64,000 bases of DNA from Pararheinheimera marina (GCF_042654345.1 NZ_JBHSGB010000010.1:744001-808000); one strand, 5' to 3'. Shown: positions 25,827 through 34,878, counted from the first letter of the stretch. Made by a program: numbers and translations. The notes: generated by a model not told the origin, from the sequence alone.

Positions 25827-27101
25827 ATGACCGTACTCTCTCCGTTAAGCCAATCGTCGCCTTCACTGGCCGATTGGCTTTGTTATATTGAACAGAAACA
25901 TCCGCAACATCAGATTGAACTTGGGCTAAACCGTATTCGCCTCGTGGCCGAACGAGCTGGTTTACAGCAGTTGCCGGGTAAAAAAATCCTGATTGCCGGT
26001 ACCAATGGCAAAGGCACCACAGCCCGCACTCTTGAACAGTTATTACTGGCTCAGGGGTTTTCCGTTGGCGTCTACAGCTCACCACACCTGTTGAACTTTA
26101 ATGAACGCTTGCGGTTGAATGGCCAGGATGTGGCGGACCCGTTGTGGCTGGACGCGTTTGGTTTCGTCGAGCAACTGCGTGCAGACACCGAACTCACCTA
26201 TTTTGAATTCACCACGCTGGTGGCCTTTCGTATTCTGTGTCAGCTACAACCGGATTTCTGTCTTATTGAAGTGGGTCTGGGCGGGCGTCTGGACGCGACC
26301 AACATCATTGAGCCTGACCTGAGCCTGCTGACCACCATCGACCTGGACCACCAGGATTATCTGGGGCCAGACCGGGTCAGCATTGGCAGAGAAAAAGCTG
26401 GCATCTTTCGTCATGGCGTTCCTGCAGTCGTACTGGAAACTGATTTACCTGACTCTGTACTTGAAGTAGCTGCCCAGCTGGGCACCCAACTTTGGCGCTC
26501 TGGCGCGCAGTATCAGTTCAGTCAGGGACAACTTTGGTCCTGGCAGTCGGCCAATCACCAGCTGCTGCAGTTACCCAAACCTGCTGTGCCTCAGGCCAAT
26601 GTGGCAGCGGCACTGATGGCACTTGAGCTACTGCAGGTGCTGCCTGACGTTGGCGTGCTGGAGAAGGTGTTGGCTGATCTGAGCCTGCCTGGCCGTATGC
26701 AGTGGTTAAGTCACCAGCCTGCGGTTTTGCTGGATGTGGCCCATAACCCGCAGTCTGCCGCGTATCTGGCTTCGCAGTTGACTGAGTTAAAAGGCCGCTA
26801 CCTGAAAATCCATGCGCTGGTCGGCATGCTAAAAGACAAAGACTGTGCACAAAGCCTGCAGTGCTTTGATGGCTTGATTGACCAGTGGCATCTGGTGTCA
26901 TTACCGGGCGCGCGTGGCGCGACAGCGGAGCAACTGTCGGCTGTATTCAGTGACAATTCAGCGCTTTGCTGTTATTCAATGGTGCAGGACGGCTATCAAG
27001 CTGCATTAGATGCATTGCAACAAGATGATTTATTGGTGATTTTTGGCTCTTTTGTTACAGTATCGGCAGTTTTGGCGCTGCAAATGGAGACTGAAGTATG
27101 A
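25827..27101 (+). CDS. folC: bifunctional folylpolyglutamate/dihydrofolate synthase
   Basis: FolC makes dihydrofolate from dihydropteroate and adds glutamates to folates. The 424-residue protein has the ATP-binding IAGTNGKGTTARTLE, the VGLGGRLDATN and DHQDYLGP motifs, and LLDVAHNPQSA of the C-terminal domain. It belongs to the accD-folC-dedD-cvpA-purF run. Its last bases overlap the dedD start (ATGA). Confidence 0.96.
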   Translation: MTVLSPLSQSSPSLADWLCYIEQKHPQHQIELGLNRIRLVAERAGLQQLPGKKILIAGTNGKGTTARTLEQLLLAQGFSVGVYSSPHLLNFNERLRLNGQDVADPLWLDAFGFVEQLRADTELTYFEFTTLVAFRILCQLQPDFCLIEVGLGGRLDATNIIEPDLSLLTTIDLDHQDYLGPDRVSIGREKAGIFRHGVPAVVLETDLPDSVLEVAAQLGTQLWRSGAQYQFSQGQLWSWQSANHQLLQLPKPAVPQANVAAALMALELLQVLPDVGVLEKVLADLSLPGRMQWLSHQPAVLLDVAHNPQSAAYLASQLTELKGRYLKIHALVGMLKDKDCAQSLQCFDGLIDQWHLVSLPGARGATAEQLSAVFSDNSALCCYSMVQDGYQAALDALQQDDLLVIFGSFVTVSAVLALQMETEV

Positions 27102-27811
27102 ACAGCGCGTTGAAAAACCGTTTAATAGGCAGCAGCATCTTAGTCATTGCTGCTGTGGTGTTTTTGCCTGATTTGCTGGATGGCGAAAAACAAATTGTGC
27201 GGGAAGAGTTTAAAGCCATTCCGCAACGTCCTGAGTTTTCGACGGTGCAGCAGGAGCAGGTCTTTACCAAAGAGCAATTGGCCGAAAAGCAGCAGGAATT
27301 GCTGAATGGCCCCGACGATAGTCCGGCTTTGGATAGCTTGCCTTCAGACGAGTTTGCTCAAGTCACCGCAGGCGCTGCCGGTAGCGAAGCCAGCACGGAC
27401 ACAGCACAAATGCTGACAGAACCAGTAAACCCGCTTGGCCCTGTGACTGAAACTGCTGAACCTGCGCCAGAAAAGGCAGATCAAACCACTGCAGTACCTG
27501 TTGCGCAGGAGCAAACGCCTAAAGCTGAACCCAAAGGGAACCCGGCACTAAATGCTGCTGCCTGGATAGTGCAGGTGGGCAGTTTCAGTAAAAGCGATAA
27601 TGCATCCAGCCTGGTCAGCAAGCTAAAACAAGCTGGCTTTACCACCTTTACCCGTGCCAGCAGTAACAGTCAGGGCCAGACGATGACCAGCGTCGTGGTT
27701 GGGCCTGAGCTGAAAAAAGAACGGCTGGAAACCCGCATTTCTGAGCTGGAACAGCTGACAGGTGTCAAAGGCCTGAAACTGACCCCTTTCAAACCTATCG
27801 AAAATAATTAG
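27098..27811 (+). CDS. dedD: SPOR-domain protein DedD
   Basis: DedD is a bitopic cell-division protein that binds denuded septal peptidoglycan through its SPOR domain. This 237-residue protein has a short cytoplasmic start, one membrane helix (about 9-27, LIGSSILVIAAVVFLP), a Pro/Glu/Ala-rich periplasmic linker and a C-terminal SPOR domain (about 158-235, AWIVQVGSFSKSDNA). The start overlaps the folC stop as ATGA. Confidence 0.92.
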   Translation: MNSALKNRLIGSSILVIAAVVFLPDLLDGEKQIVREEFKAIPQRPEFSTVQQEQVFTKEQLAEKQQELLNGPDDSPALDSLPSDEFAQVTAGAAGSEASTDTAQMLTEPVNPLGPVTETAEPAPEKADQTTAVPVAQEQTPKAEPKGNPALNAAAWIVQVGSFSKSDNASSLVSKLKQAGFTTFTRASSNSQGQTMTSVVVGPELKKERLETRISELEQLTGVKGLKLTPFKPIENN

Positions 27812-27870
27812 GTTTTGCGGCGCGCGTTTTGGTAGAATGCGCGCCGTCATCAAGCATCCTTTGGTAGCAC

Positions 27871-28359
27871 ATGGTTTGGATTGATTATGCCATTCTGGCT
27901 GTTATTAGCCTGTCGACCGTGATCAGCTTAGTTCGCGGTTTTGCCAAAGAGGCCATCTCTTTGATTGTCTGGATCGCGGCATTTTTTGTGGCCAGCTATT
28001 ACTACCCTTATCTGGCCAGTTACTTCACCGATTTACAGGACGCCATAGTCCGCAACGCTGTCGCTATTGCAGTGTTATTTATCTGTACCCTGATCCTGGG
28101 GGCATTACTGAATTATTTAATTGGCAAACTGGTGCAGTCTACCGGTTTGTCTGGCACTGATATGGTGTTAGGCCTGGTTTTCGGTGCTTTGCGCGGCGTA
28201 TTGATCGTCAGCGCCATTTTGTTTTTTCTGGACGCTTTTACCATGGCTGACCAAAGCGCATGGTGGAAGAGCTCCCGGTTGATCCCCGAATTTGGTTTTA
28301 TTATCGAGTGGTTTTTTGAGTACCTGAAAAACAACTCCAGTTTTATGCAACGACCTTAA
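27871..28359 (+). CDS. cvpA: CvpA family membrane protein
   Basis: The 162-residue protein has about four membrane helices and the CvpA signature MVWIDYAILAVISLSTVISL and RGFAKEAISL. E. coli CvpA is needed for colicin V production and envelope stress tolerance; its molecular function is unresolved. It precedes purF by 20 bases, as in most gammaproteobacteria. A G+C-rich inverted repeat (CGGCGCGC 27818-27825, GCGCGCCG 27839-27846) flanks TAGAAT just upstream and may be part of the promoter region; no PurR box is visible. Confidence 0.95.
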   Translation: MVWIDYAILAVISLSTVISLVRGFAKEAISLIVWIAAFFVASYYYPYLASYFTDLQDAIVRNAVAIAVLFICTLILGALLNYLIGKLVQSTGLSGTDMVLGLVFGALRGVLIVSAILFFLDAFTMADQSAWWKSSRLIPEFGFIIEWFFEYLKNNSSFMQRP

Positions 28360-28379
28360 CTCTGGCGAGGAAATAAACG

Positions 28380-29897
28380 ATGTGTGGTATTGTTGGTATC
28401 GTAGGAAAATATCCGGTCAATCAGGCCCTGTATGACGGATTGACAGTACTGCAACACAGAGGACAGGACGCCGCCGGTATTGTTACAGTAGACGATAATG
28501 TATTGCGTCTGCGTAAAGCGCTGGGTTTGGTCAAAGATGTGTTTGAAGCGCGCCATATGCAGCGTTTGTCCGGCAACATTGGTATTGGTCATGTTCGTTA
28601 CCCAACCGCAGGTACCGCCAGCACCGCAGAAGCTCAGCCATTTTATAGTAACAGTCCTTTTGGTATCGCCCTGGCGCACAATGGTAACCTGACCAACTCT
28701 GATGAGCTGAAGCTGGATTTATTCCGCAACGCCCGCCGTCACGTCAACACCAATTCAGACTCTGAAGCCTTATTAAATGCTTTTGCCTATGAACTGGAAA
28801 AACATGCGGATATGCATGTAAGCCCAGATCATATCTTTAAAGCAGTGGCTAACCTGCACCGTAAAATTCGTGGTGGTTATGCTGTTGTTGCTGTGGTGAT
28901 TGGCCATGGTCTGGTGGCATTCCGTGACCCGAATGGCATTCGTCCTTTAGTCATTGGTAAACGTGAAACACCACTGGGCACTGAATACATGGTGGCTTCA
29001 GAAAGTGTGGCACTGGACGCAGATGGTTTTACCGTAATGCGCGATGTTGCACCAGGTGAAGCTGTGTATATCACTGAAGGTGGCGATTTGTTTACCCAAC
29101 AATGTGCAGAAAACCCAAGTTATGCCCCTTGTATCTTCGAATACGTGTATTTTGCCCGTCCGGATTCGACCATCGACAATGTGTCGGTTTACGCATCCCG
29201 AGTTGCTATGGGTAAAAAGCTGGGGCAGAAAATCAAAAAAGAATGGGCGTATCTGGACATTGATGTCGTTATTCCTATCCCTGAAACTTCAAACGATGCC
29301 GCTTTGCAAATTGCTCACGAACTGGGTTTGCCATACCGTCAGGGCTATGTGAAAAACCGTTACATTGGCCGGACTTTTATTATGCCGGGCCAGACCGAAC
29401 GCAAGAAATCAGTCAAACGTAAACTAAATGCAATCTGGCAGGAATTCGAAGGCAAAAACGTGTTGCTGGTGGATGACTCCATTGTGCGTGGTACGACGTC
29501 GCAACAAATCATCGATATGGCCCGCGAAGCCGGTGCGAAAAAAGTTTATTTCGCTTCTGCCGCCCCTGAAATTCGCTTTCCTAATGTCTACGGCATTGAT
29601 ATGCCGTCGGCCAATGAGCTGATTGCCCACGGCCATGACGTCGAAAGCATCTGCAAAATTATCGGTGCTGACGGTCTGATTTTCCAGTCTCTGGACGATC
29701 TGGTGGATGCGGTCCGCTCAGAAAACCCAGAGCTGAAGCGTTTTGAGACCTCTGTGTTCGACGGTGTATATGTCACCAACGACATCGACCAGGCCTACCT
29801 GAACCGCCTGGATGCTCAGCGCAATGAAGCGTCGAAAAAGAAAAAGCAAGCCGAGCTGACAGCAAGCCTGGAGCTGCATAACGAAGGCAGCAACTAA
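28380..29897 (+). CDS. purF: amidophosphoribosyltransferase
   Basis: PurF makes 5-phosphoribosylamine from PRPP and glutamine, the committed step of purine synthesis. The 505-residue protein has the N-terminal nucleophile cysteine directly after Met (MCGIVGIVG), the GHVRYPTAG and HNGNLTN glutaminase motifs, and the PRPP-binding VLLVDDSIVRGTTS. GAGGAAATAAACG precedes the ATG. A strong terminator follows. Confidence 0.97.
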   Translation: MCGIVGIVGKYPVNQALYDGLTVLQHRGQDAAGIVTVDDNVLRLRKALGLVKDVFEARHMQRLSGNIGIGHVRYPTAGTASTAEAQPFYSNSPFGIALAHNGNLTNSDELKLDLFRNARRHVNTNSDSEALLNAFAYELEKHADMHVSPDHIFKAVANLHRKIRGGYAVVAVVIGHGLVAFRDPNGIRPLVIGKRETPLGTEYMVASESVALDADGFTVMRDVAPGEAVYITEGGDLFTQQCAENPSYAPCIFEYVYFARPDSTIDNVSVYASRVAMGKKLGQKIKKEWAYLDIDVVIPIPETSNDAALQIAHELGLPYRQGYVKNRYIGRTFIMPGQTERKKSVKRKLNAIWQEFEGKNVLLVDDSIVRGTTSQQIIDMAREAGAKKVYFASAAPEIRFPNVYGIDMPSANELIAHGHDVESICKIIGADGLIFQSLDDLVDAVRSENPELKRFETSVFDGVYVTNDIDQAYLNRLDAQRNEASKKKKQAELTASLELHNEGSN

Positions 29898-29924
29898 GGC
29901 CGTTTGCCGTAGTTCAGAAAGACG

Positions 29925-29951
29925 AAAGGGTAGCATTAGCTACCCTTTTTT
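29925..29951. terminator. Terminator between purF and the Yip1-like gene
   Basis: AAAGGGTAGC (29925-29934) and GCTACCCTTT (29939-29948) pair perfectly around the loop atta, with a T-run to 29951. It can serve both converging genes. Confidence 0.9.
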
Positions 29952-29966
29952 CCTTGTCATTCCTGC

Positions 29967-30566
29967 CTAGTGCGTAAAAGCCGGACCGAATCCCGAACTC
30001 CACAAAATAGCTGTGGCGGTTAACACACACACCAGTAACACCAAGCCTACAGTGACCACTGAGCTTGAGTAGATAAAACCACGTTCTTCCGGAATATGCA
30101 TCAAAATGGGTACGCCGACGTACAGCAGGTAAACCGAATAAGTTAAACCTGCCAGACCTACCATCATCACAAACCAGAGTTCCGGATAAAAGGCTGCCAC
30201 CCCAACCATAAAGAGCGGGGTAGAGGTGTAAGCTGCTAACTCCAGTGTCTGGGTATAGCTTGGGTCAGCTCCAAAGGTCTGTGCCATCCAGTGTGCCAGA
30301 TACGCCAGTGCGAACACACCAGCAATCAGCGCGACATACATGGCAACAGACAGCATCATGGCACTGTCTGCGGTCAATTTAATAGGTTCACCGACGCCAA
30401 TACTCCAACCGATATGTACCGCAGAGTAATAAGCACAGAAGGATGGAATTAAAGCGACCAGCAGGATGTGGATTAAACTGTATTTAAAGCTTTCATGACG
30501 TTCGTCTATGGTATGCCATTCTTCTTTGGGATGGGCATACAGTCCCCATAAGTGATTTAGAATCAT
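29967..30566 (-). CDS. Yip1-domain family membrane protein
   Basis: The 199-residue protein has about five or six membrane helices and the beginning NHLWGLYAHPKEEWHTID seen in bacterial Yip1/DUF1282-type proteins. Function is unknown; the family is widespread in this bacterial group. It is a single gene, convergent with purF and with 237 bases of non-coding DNA upstream. Confidence 0.8.
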   Translation of the reverse strand: MILNHLWGLYAHPKEEWHTIDERHESFKYSLIHILLVALIPSFCAYYSAVHIGWSIGVGEPIKLTADSAMMLSVAMYVALIAGVFALAYLAHWMAQTFGADPSYTQTLELAAYTSTPLFMVGVAAFYPELWFVMMVGLAGLTYSVYLLYVGVPILMHIPEERGFIYSSSVVTVGLVLLVCVLTATAILWSSGFGPAFTH

Positions 30567-30803
30567 CGTTTTTATCCTTGTCTACTACGTTGTGACTACA
30601 GGTAACAGCAAGTACCCTTATCTTTGTTATGGTCAACAGATGTCGGTTCGTCAAGTTTGATGCAGATAAAAGCAAAGGCCTGGGATAGAGCAGAGGGAAG
30701 CATAAGCAACAGTCACTTTATTTGGGGGGGGGCTGGCTGAAAAATTGCCTGCCAGGTGCAGCTGTAAAGGGACGCTGCCGGGCCAAATGGCCACGGCGAA
30801 TCG

Positions 30804-31586
30804 TCAGCCTGCAAACTTGCCACTATGGAATTTAAAGTCGGTGTCTGGTTCTGAAATCAGTGAGCTTTCAAGCTGACCAAAAAAACGAACCCGTGCGGAG
30901 ATATCGGTTTTGGCAATAGTTTGCGCCAGTTCGAGGTAGTCGCTGAAGTGTCTGGCTTCAGAGCGCAATAAAGACACGTAAAACTCAGCCAGTTCCTGGT
31001 CGACGAAATGGGCTAACGCCGCGAAGCGCTCACAGGAGCGGGCTTCGATATAGGCACCACAAAGCAGCTTGTCGATAAAAATCTGTGGCTCGTGGGTTTT
31101 GCAGTTTTGAATTAAGGTCCTGGCGTACCGACTGGCCGAGATATTCTGGTACGGAATGGCGCGATCGTGCATGATTTCCAGCACCTGACAAAAATGATGC
31201 AGCTCTTCGCGGATCAACAGCACCATTTTGCTGATAATCAGATCAGAATGTTCAAAGTCCGAGCGGCCAATAATGGATTTACTGAGCTTTTCAGCACTTT
31301 TCAGGTCGTCCAGGCTGCCTTCAAAGCGGTAGGCGAAATCCTCGAATGGCTTTAACCACTGCAGCAGGTGTTTTGAACTTTCGTCATTGCAGGCGTATCG
31401 GCGCAGCAGATACATAGCGGTTTGTGCGGCTTTGAGTTCACAGACCAAATGGTCCTGCAGCAATATGGCTAACCGCTCAGGTTTAGCGGCTTCATTCAAC
31501 CACTCTGACGGCGTCTGGCAATGAAGAAACTGCTGAATAGGGTCGAGAATTTGGGCGTCAAACTGCATCGGGTGTATCGCTTTCAT
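30804..31586 (-). CDS. miaE: tRNA-(ms2io6A)-hydroxylase
   Basis: MiaE is a non-heme di-iron enzyme that hydroxylates ms2i6A37 to ms2io6A37 in tRNAs reading UNN codons. The 260-residue protein has the ferritin-like four-helix set of iron ligands (CELKAAQ, REELHHFCQV, EARSCERF and SEARHF). The 5' end overlaps the lpxH 3' end by 29 bases. ATG 31586 is taken here, but MQFDAQILDPI from ATG 31568 is equally possible, as neither has a clear ribosome binding site. The coupling with lpxH and ppiB suggests a three-gene operon. Confidence 0.93.
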   Translation of the reverse strand: MKAIHPMQFDAQILDPIQQFLHCQTPSEWLNEAAKPERLAILLQDHLVCELKAAQTAMYLLRRYACNDESSKHLLQWLKPFEDFAYRFEGSLDDLKSAEKLSKSIIGRSDFEHSDLIISKMVLLIREELHHFCQVLEIMHDRAIPYQNISASRYARTLIQNCKTHEPQIFIDKLLCGAYIEARSCERFAALAHFVDQELAEFYVSLLRSEARHFSDYLELAQTIAKTDISARVRFFGQLESSLISEPDTDFKFHSGKFAG

Positions 31587-32331
31587 TTAACTTTACAAAA
31601 TGTAGCTGCCAGCCATCGCGACTGACTTCCAGATAGGAGCTTTGCTGATACCAGTCGCCAAGCACATAACGTTGGCCGCTCTGGCCATTGGCGAGAGGCA
31701 CCTGATGCACTGCCGGTCTGTGGGTGTGGCCGTGGATCAGGCGCTGAACGCCATAGATGCCCATCACCTTGGGCACTTCGTCTGGTGTCACGTCCATAAT
31801 GTCACTGCTTTTACCGGCTTTGTCTTTGGCGCTGACCCGGCGCGCTTTGCGTGCAAGGTGCTGGCGGTACCACAAGGGCAGCGACAGGATCAGGCATTGC
31901 CACCAGGGTTGGTCCCACCAGGTGCGAAACTTCTGATAGCCCAAATCCAGAGTACAGAGTGAATCGCCGTGCATAAGAAGGGTGGGGTGATCATAAAGTT
32001 CCACCACAGTCGCTGGCGCCAGCAGCTGAAGCCCGGCCCGTTTGGCATAACGCTGTTTCAGTAAGAAATCGCGATTGCCGTGGCAAAAGTAAACCGGCAC
32101 CCCGCTGTCAGACAGCGCCTTGGTCGCCTGAGCCACCTGAGCCAATAAGGCTTCAGGGTTGTCATCGCCAATCCAGACTTCGAACAAATCGCCGAGGATA
32201 TACAAGGCCTCTGCCTGCGTGGCTTCCTGCTGCAGGAAGCGCAAAAAAGCGGCCGTGATATCGGGCCGCTCTGAGCTTAAGTGCAAATCGGCAATAAATA
32301 GCGTGCGGCTATTTGTGTTGCCCTTATTCAC
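31558..32331 (-). CDS. lpxH: UDP-2,3-diacylglucosamine hydrolase
   Basis: LpxH cleaves UDP-2,3-diacylglucosamine to lipid X in lipid A synthesis, at the inner face of the membrane. The protein (257 residues from GTG) has the calcineurin-type metal motifs FIADLHL, GDLFEVWIGDD, GNRDF, HGDS and HGHTHRP. I place the start at GTG 32331, which overlaps the ppiB stop and puts the family start (TLFIADLHL) near the N-terminus; a TTG at 32352 would add seven residues. AAAGG lies about 12 bases upstream. ppiB-lpxH is a conserved pair. Confidence 0.94.
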   Translation of the reverse strand: MNKGNTNSRTLFIADLHLSSERPDITAAFLRFLQQEATQAEALYILGDLFEVWIGDDNPEALLAQVAQATKALSDSGVPVYFCHGNRDFLLKQRYAKRAGLQLLAPATVVELYDHPTLLMHGDSLCTLDLGYQKFRTWWDQPWWQCLILSLPLWYRQHLARKARRVSAKDKAGKSSDIMDVTPDEVPKVMGIYGVQRLIHGHTHRPAVHQVPLANGQSGQRYVLGDWYQQSSYLEVSRDGWQLHFVKLNESDTPDAV

Positions 32332-32821
32332 CAGTAATTTCAGCCTTTTCAATCACGACAGCGTCTACTGGCACGTCGGCATGACCGAATTTACGGCCAG
32401 TGGCTACGGCTTTGATTTTATCGACAATATCCAAGCCTTCGACCACTTCGCCGAATACGCAGTAACCCCAGCCCTGAGAGGATTCGGAACTGAAATCCAG
32501 GAAGTCATTGTTGGCCACGTTGATAAAGAACTGGCAGGTTGCAGAATGCGGGTCGCTGGTACGGGCCATCGCAATGGTGCCTTTTTTATTCGACACTTTG
32601 TTGTTGGCTTCGTTTTTAATTGGCTTTTGCGTGTCTTTCTGTTCCATTTCAGGGGTGAAACCACCGCCCTGGATCATAAAGCCGTTAATCACACGGTGGA
32701 AAATGGTGTTGTCGTAAAAACCATCTTTTACATAGCTCAGAAAGTTTTCCACAGTCGCCGGGGCTTTATCAGCGAATAATTGCAGCGTAATAACGCCATA
32801 ATTGGTGTGCAAACGAACCAT
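32324..32821 (-). CDS. ppiB: cytoplasmic peptidyl-prolyl cis-trans isomerase B (cyclophilin)
   Basis: PpiB is a cytosolic cyclophilin that speeds proline isomerisation during folding. The 165-residue protein has the cyclophilin core FHRVINGFMIQGGGF, MARTSDPHSATCQFFIN and GYCVFGEVVEG. There is no signal peptide. It is divergent from cysS and upstream of lpxH, the same order as in E. coli. Its end overlaps the lpxH start by 8 bases. Confidence 0.96.
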   Translation of the reverse strand: MVRLHTNYGVITLQLFADKAPATVENFLSYVKDGFYDNTIFHRVINGFMIQGGGFTPEMEQKDTQKPIKNEANNKVSNKKGTIAMARTSDPHSATCQFFINVANNDFLDFSSESSQGWGYCVFGEVVEGLDIVDKIKAVATGRKFGHADVPVDAVVIEKAEITGE

Positions 32822-32972
32822 TACAAACTCCTTAGGATAAAAGTGCCGCTAGTTTAACGCAGCTGAGGCTTTTCACAAAACATCCTGTCTGCAGTGTGCG
32901 GAGGATAGCTCATCCCTGAGGCCGGTGTTACACTATCGCGTTTTCAACCGGATGAAGTCACCGAGGAGTACC

Positions 32973-34352
32973 ATGCTGCATATTTTTAATACCCTGACCC
33001 GTAAAAAAGAGCCTTTTGTTCCTTTACGGCCCGGCAAGGTATCAATGTATGTCTGCGGTATTACCATTTATGACTTCTGTCACGTCGGTCATGCCCGTAC
33101 TTATGTTGCCTTTGATGTGATTAACCGTTATCTGCGTTTCAGCGGTTATGACGTGACTTATGTGCGCAATATCACTGACGTGGACGATAAAATTATCAAG
33201 CGTGCCAATGAAAACGGCGAAAGCTGCGATGCACTGACGGCGCGTTATACCCTGGCGATGCATGACGATTTTAATGCGCTGGGCCTGATGCCTGCCGATA
33301 TTGAACCGCGGGTCACCACCCATATGCAGGAAATCATCGAGCTGATTGAAACCCTCGTCAGCAAAGGCTATGCCTATGTCGCTAAAAATGGCGATGTGTT
33401 GTTTGATGTCAGCAAATACGAGGCCTATGGTCAGCTCAGCCAACAAAACCTGGAGATGCTGCAAGCCGGTGCCCGGGTGGAAGTGGACGAAGCCAAAGAT
33501 GACCCGCTGGATTTTGTGCTGTGGAAAATGGCGAAGCCTGGTGAACCGCATTGGTCATCGCCTTGGGGCGAAGGCCGTCCTGGCTGGCACATTGAATGCT
33601 CGGCGATGAGCGCGAAGCACCTGGGCAAGCATTTCGATATTCATGGTGGCGGTTCTGATTTGCAGTTCCCGCATCACGAAAACGAAATTGCACAGTCCTG
33701 CTGCGCCCATGATTCACCTTATGTGAATACCTGGATCCACACAGGTATGGTGCAGGTGGATAAAGAAAAAATGTCCAAGTCACTGGGCAATTTCTTTACC
33801 GTGAAAGACGTATTGGCGGACCACAACGCGGAAGCCGTGCGGTATTTCCTGATCTCCAGCCAGTACCGCAGCCAGCTGAATTACTCCAAAGAAAACCTGG
33901 AACAGGCGCAGTCGGCGTTAGGCCGCCTCTACACAGCGCTGCGTGAAGTGACGCCAGCAGAGCAGGTCCGCTTGGACAACAGCTATGTGGCGAGCTTCAA
34001 AGCGGCGATGGACGATGATTTTAATACCGCGCTGGCCTTGCCCGTGCTGTTTGAACTGGCCCGTGACATCAATAAAGAAAAAGCGGCCAACCCGGCCAAA
34101 GCGTCTGAGCTTGCGGCGCTGCTGAAAACCCTGGGTGCTGTGTTGGGCATTTTGCAAGGCGATGCAGAGGCTTACCTGCAAGCGGGGACTGCCGCTGATG
34201 ATGTAGCAGAAATTGAAGCCCTCATTGCCGAGCGTAATGCAGCCCGTGCAGCGAAAGACTGGGCCGCGGCCGATGCGGCCCGTGACGCCTTAACTGCAAA
34301 AGGCATCATTCTTGAAGACAAAGCAGGTGTCACCAGCTGGCGTCGTGCCTGA
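32973..34352 (+). CDS. cysS: cysteinyl-tRNA synthetase
   Basis: CysS charges tRNA-Cys. The 459-residue class I synthetase shows the HIGH-type CHVGHARTY, zinc ligands around GWHIECSAM and HHENEIAQS, and the KMSKS signature KMSKSLGNF. ATG 32973 has GAGGAG (32963-32968) upstream; an in-frame ATG earlier (the frame opens at 32925) is not supported by the family start MLHIFNTLTRKKEPF. Divergent from ppiB. Confidence 0.97.
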   Translation: MLHIFNTLTRKKEPFVPLRPGKVSMYVCGITIYDFCHVGHARTYVAFDVINRYLRFSGYDVTYVRNITDVDDKIIKRANENGESCDALTARYTLAMHDDFNALGLMPADIEPRVTTHMQEIIELIETLVSKGYAYVAKNGDVLFDVSKYEAYGQLSQQNLEMLQAGARVEVDEAKDDPLDFVLWKMAKPGEPHWSSPWGEGRPGWHIECSAMSAKHLGKHFDIHGGGSDLQFPHHENEIAQSCCAHDSPYVNTWIHTGMVQVDKEKMSKSLGNFFTVKDVLADHNAEAVRYFLISSQYRSQLNYSKENLEQAQSALGRLYTALREVTPAEQVRLDNSYVASFKAAMDDDFNTALALPVLFELARDINKEKAANPAKASELAALLKTLGAVLGILQGDAEAYLQAGTAADDVAEIEALIAERNAARAAKDWAAADAARDALTAKGIILEDKAGVTSWRRA

Positions 34353-34361
34353 CACTGAGCA

Positions 34362-34685
34362 ATGAGCATACTGTCGCTGCAGTCACTGCGTTACTCAGTA
34401 CCGGCGTTGCTCAGCAGTGCACTATTATGGTGGGCACTGCTGAGTGCCACTTCCGCGCATAGCGCTGCAGGTGGTACACCTATGTTGCTCACCTTTTTTG
34501 CACTTTTTCTGGCACCGGTGTCCATTATCAGTGGTGTCTGGATGCTGCTCTGCTGTCTGACCCGTTCAGTTTTTGTTGTTCAGCACTGGTCAGCATGCAG
34601 TGTTGCTGACCGGGTCTGCTGGTGCTGTGCCGTGCTGCTTTGCTGCATCCTTCTGTTATCTCTGTTGTTTTTCAGCATCGTCTAA
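34362..34685 (+). CDS. small Cys-rich membrane protein, unknown
   Basis: This 107-residue frame begins 9 bases after the cysS stop. It has about three hydrophobic segments (SVPALLSSALLWWALLS, LLTFFALFLAPVSIISGVWML, AVLLCCILLLSLLFF) and seven cysteines clustered in its C-terminal half (LLCCLTRS, WCCAVLLCC). I do not recognise a family. The ribosome binding site is weak. It could be a real gene coupled to cysS or a chance frame; the lack of a competing gene and its clean membrane pattern favour the former slightly. Confidence 0.45.
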   Translation: MSILSLQSLRYSVPALLSSALLWWALLSATSAHSAAGGTPMLLTFFALFLAPVSIISGVWMLLCCLTRSVFVVQHWSACSVADRVCWCCAVLLCCILLLSLLFFSIV

Positions 34686-34784
34686 ACCTTATTGCTCCTT
34701 TATTGTCTCGCCGACCATAAAATGACGTCGAACACTCCATTTATATTTCTATTAGATTCAATGGCTTAAATTTCTATTGCTGTT

Positions 34785-34813
34785 TTTGCGCACAAAAACA
34801 TTGCGAATATACT
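34785..34813 (+). promoter_or_regulatory. Likely promoter of the padR gene
   Basis: TTTGCG (34785-34790) and TATACT (34808-34813) are separated by 17 bases. The -10 overlaps the left arm of the first operator repeat, so a bound PadR dimer would block it. Confidence 0.5.
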
Positions 34814-34864
34814 GTGTGGCGCATAGTATTTGCTGTGTGTCGCACAGTATGTGTCGCACAGTAT
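34809..34864. promoter_or_regulatory. PadR operator array (three repeats)
   Basis: Three copies of a 15-base unit lie before padR: TGTGGCGCATAGTAT (34815-34829), TGTGTCGCACAGTAT (34836-34850) and the same again at 34850-34864. The first, extended left to ATACT at 34809, forms a near-palindrome (ATACTGTG ... CATAGTAT). The others contain CTGTG/CACAG arms. Ends just before the ribosome binding site AAGGAAA (34865-34871). This is the expected layout of an autoregulated PadR gene. Confidence 0.7.
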
Positions 34865-34878
34865 AAGGAAACATCGAA

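Noticed and set aside
27812..27870. PurR operator before cvpA-purF
   Set aside because: The GC-rich inverted repeat there does not match the PurR palindrome (ACGCAAACGTTTGCGT).
32159..32779. 206-codon plus-strand frame opposite lpxH and ppiB
   Set aside because: It lies antisense to two clearly conserved genes and has no family features; a codon-usage shadow.
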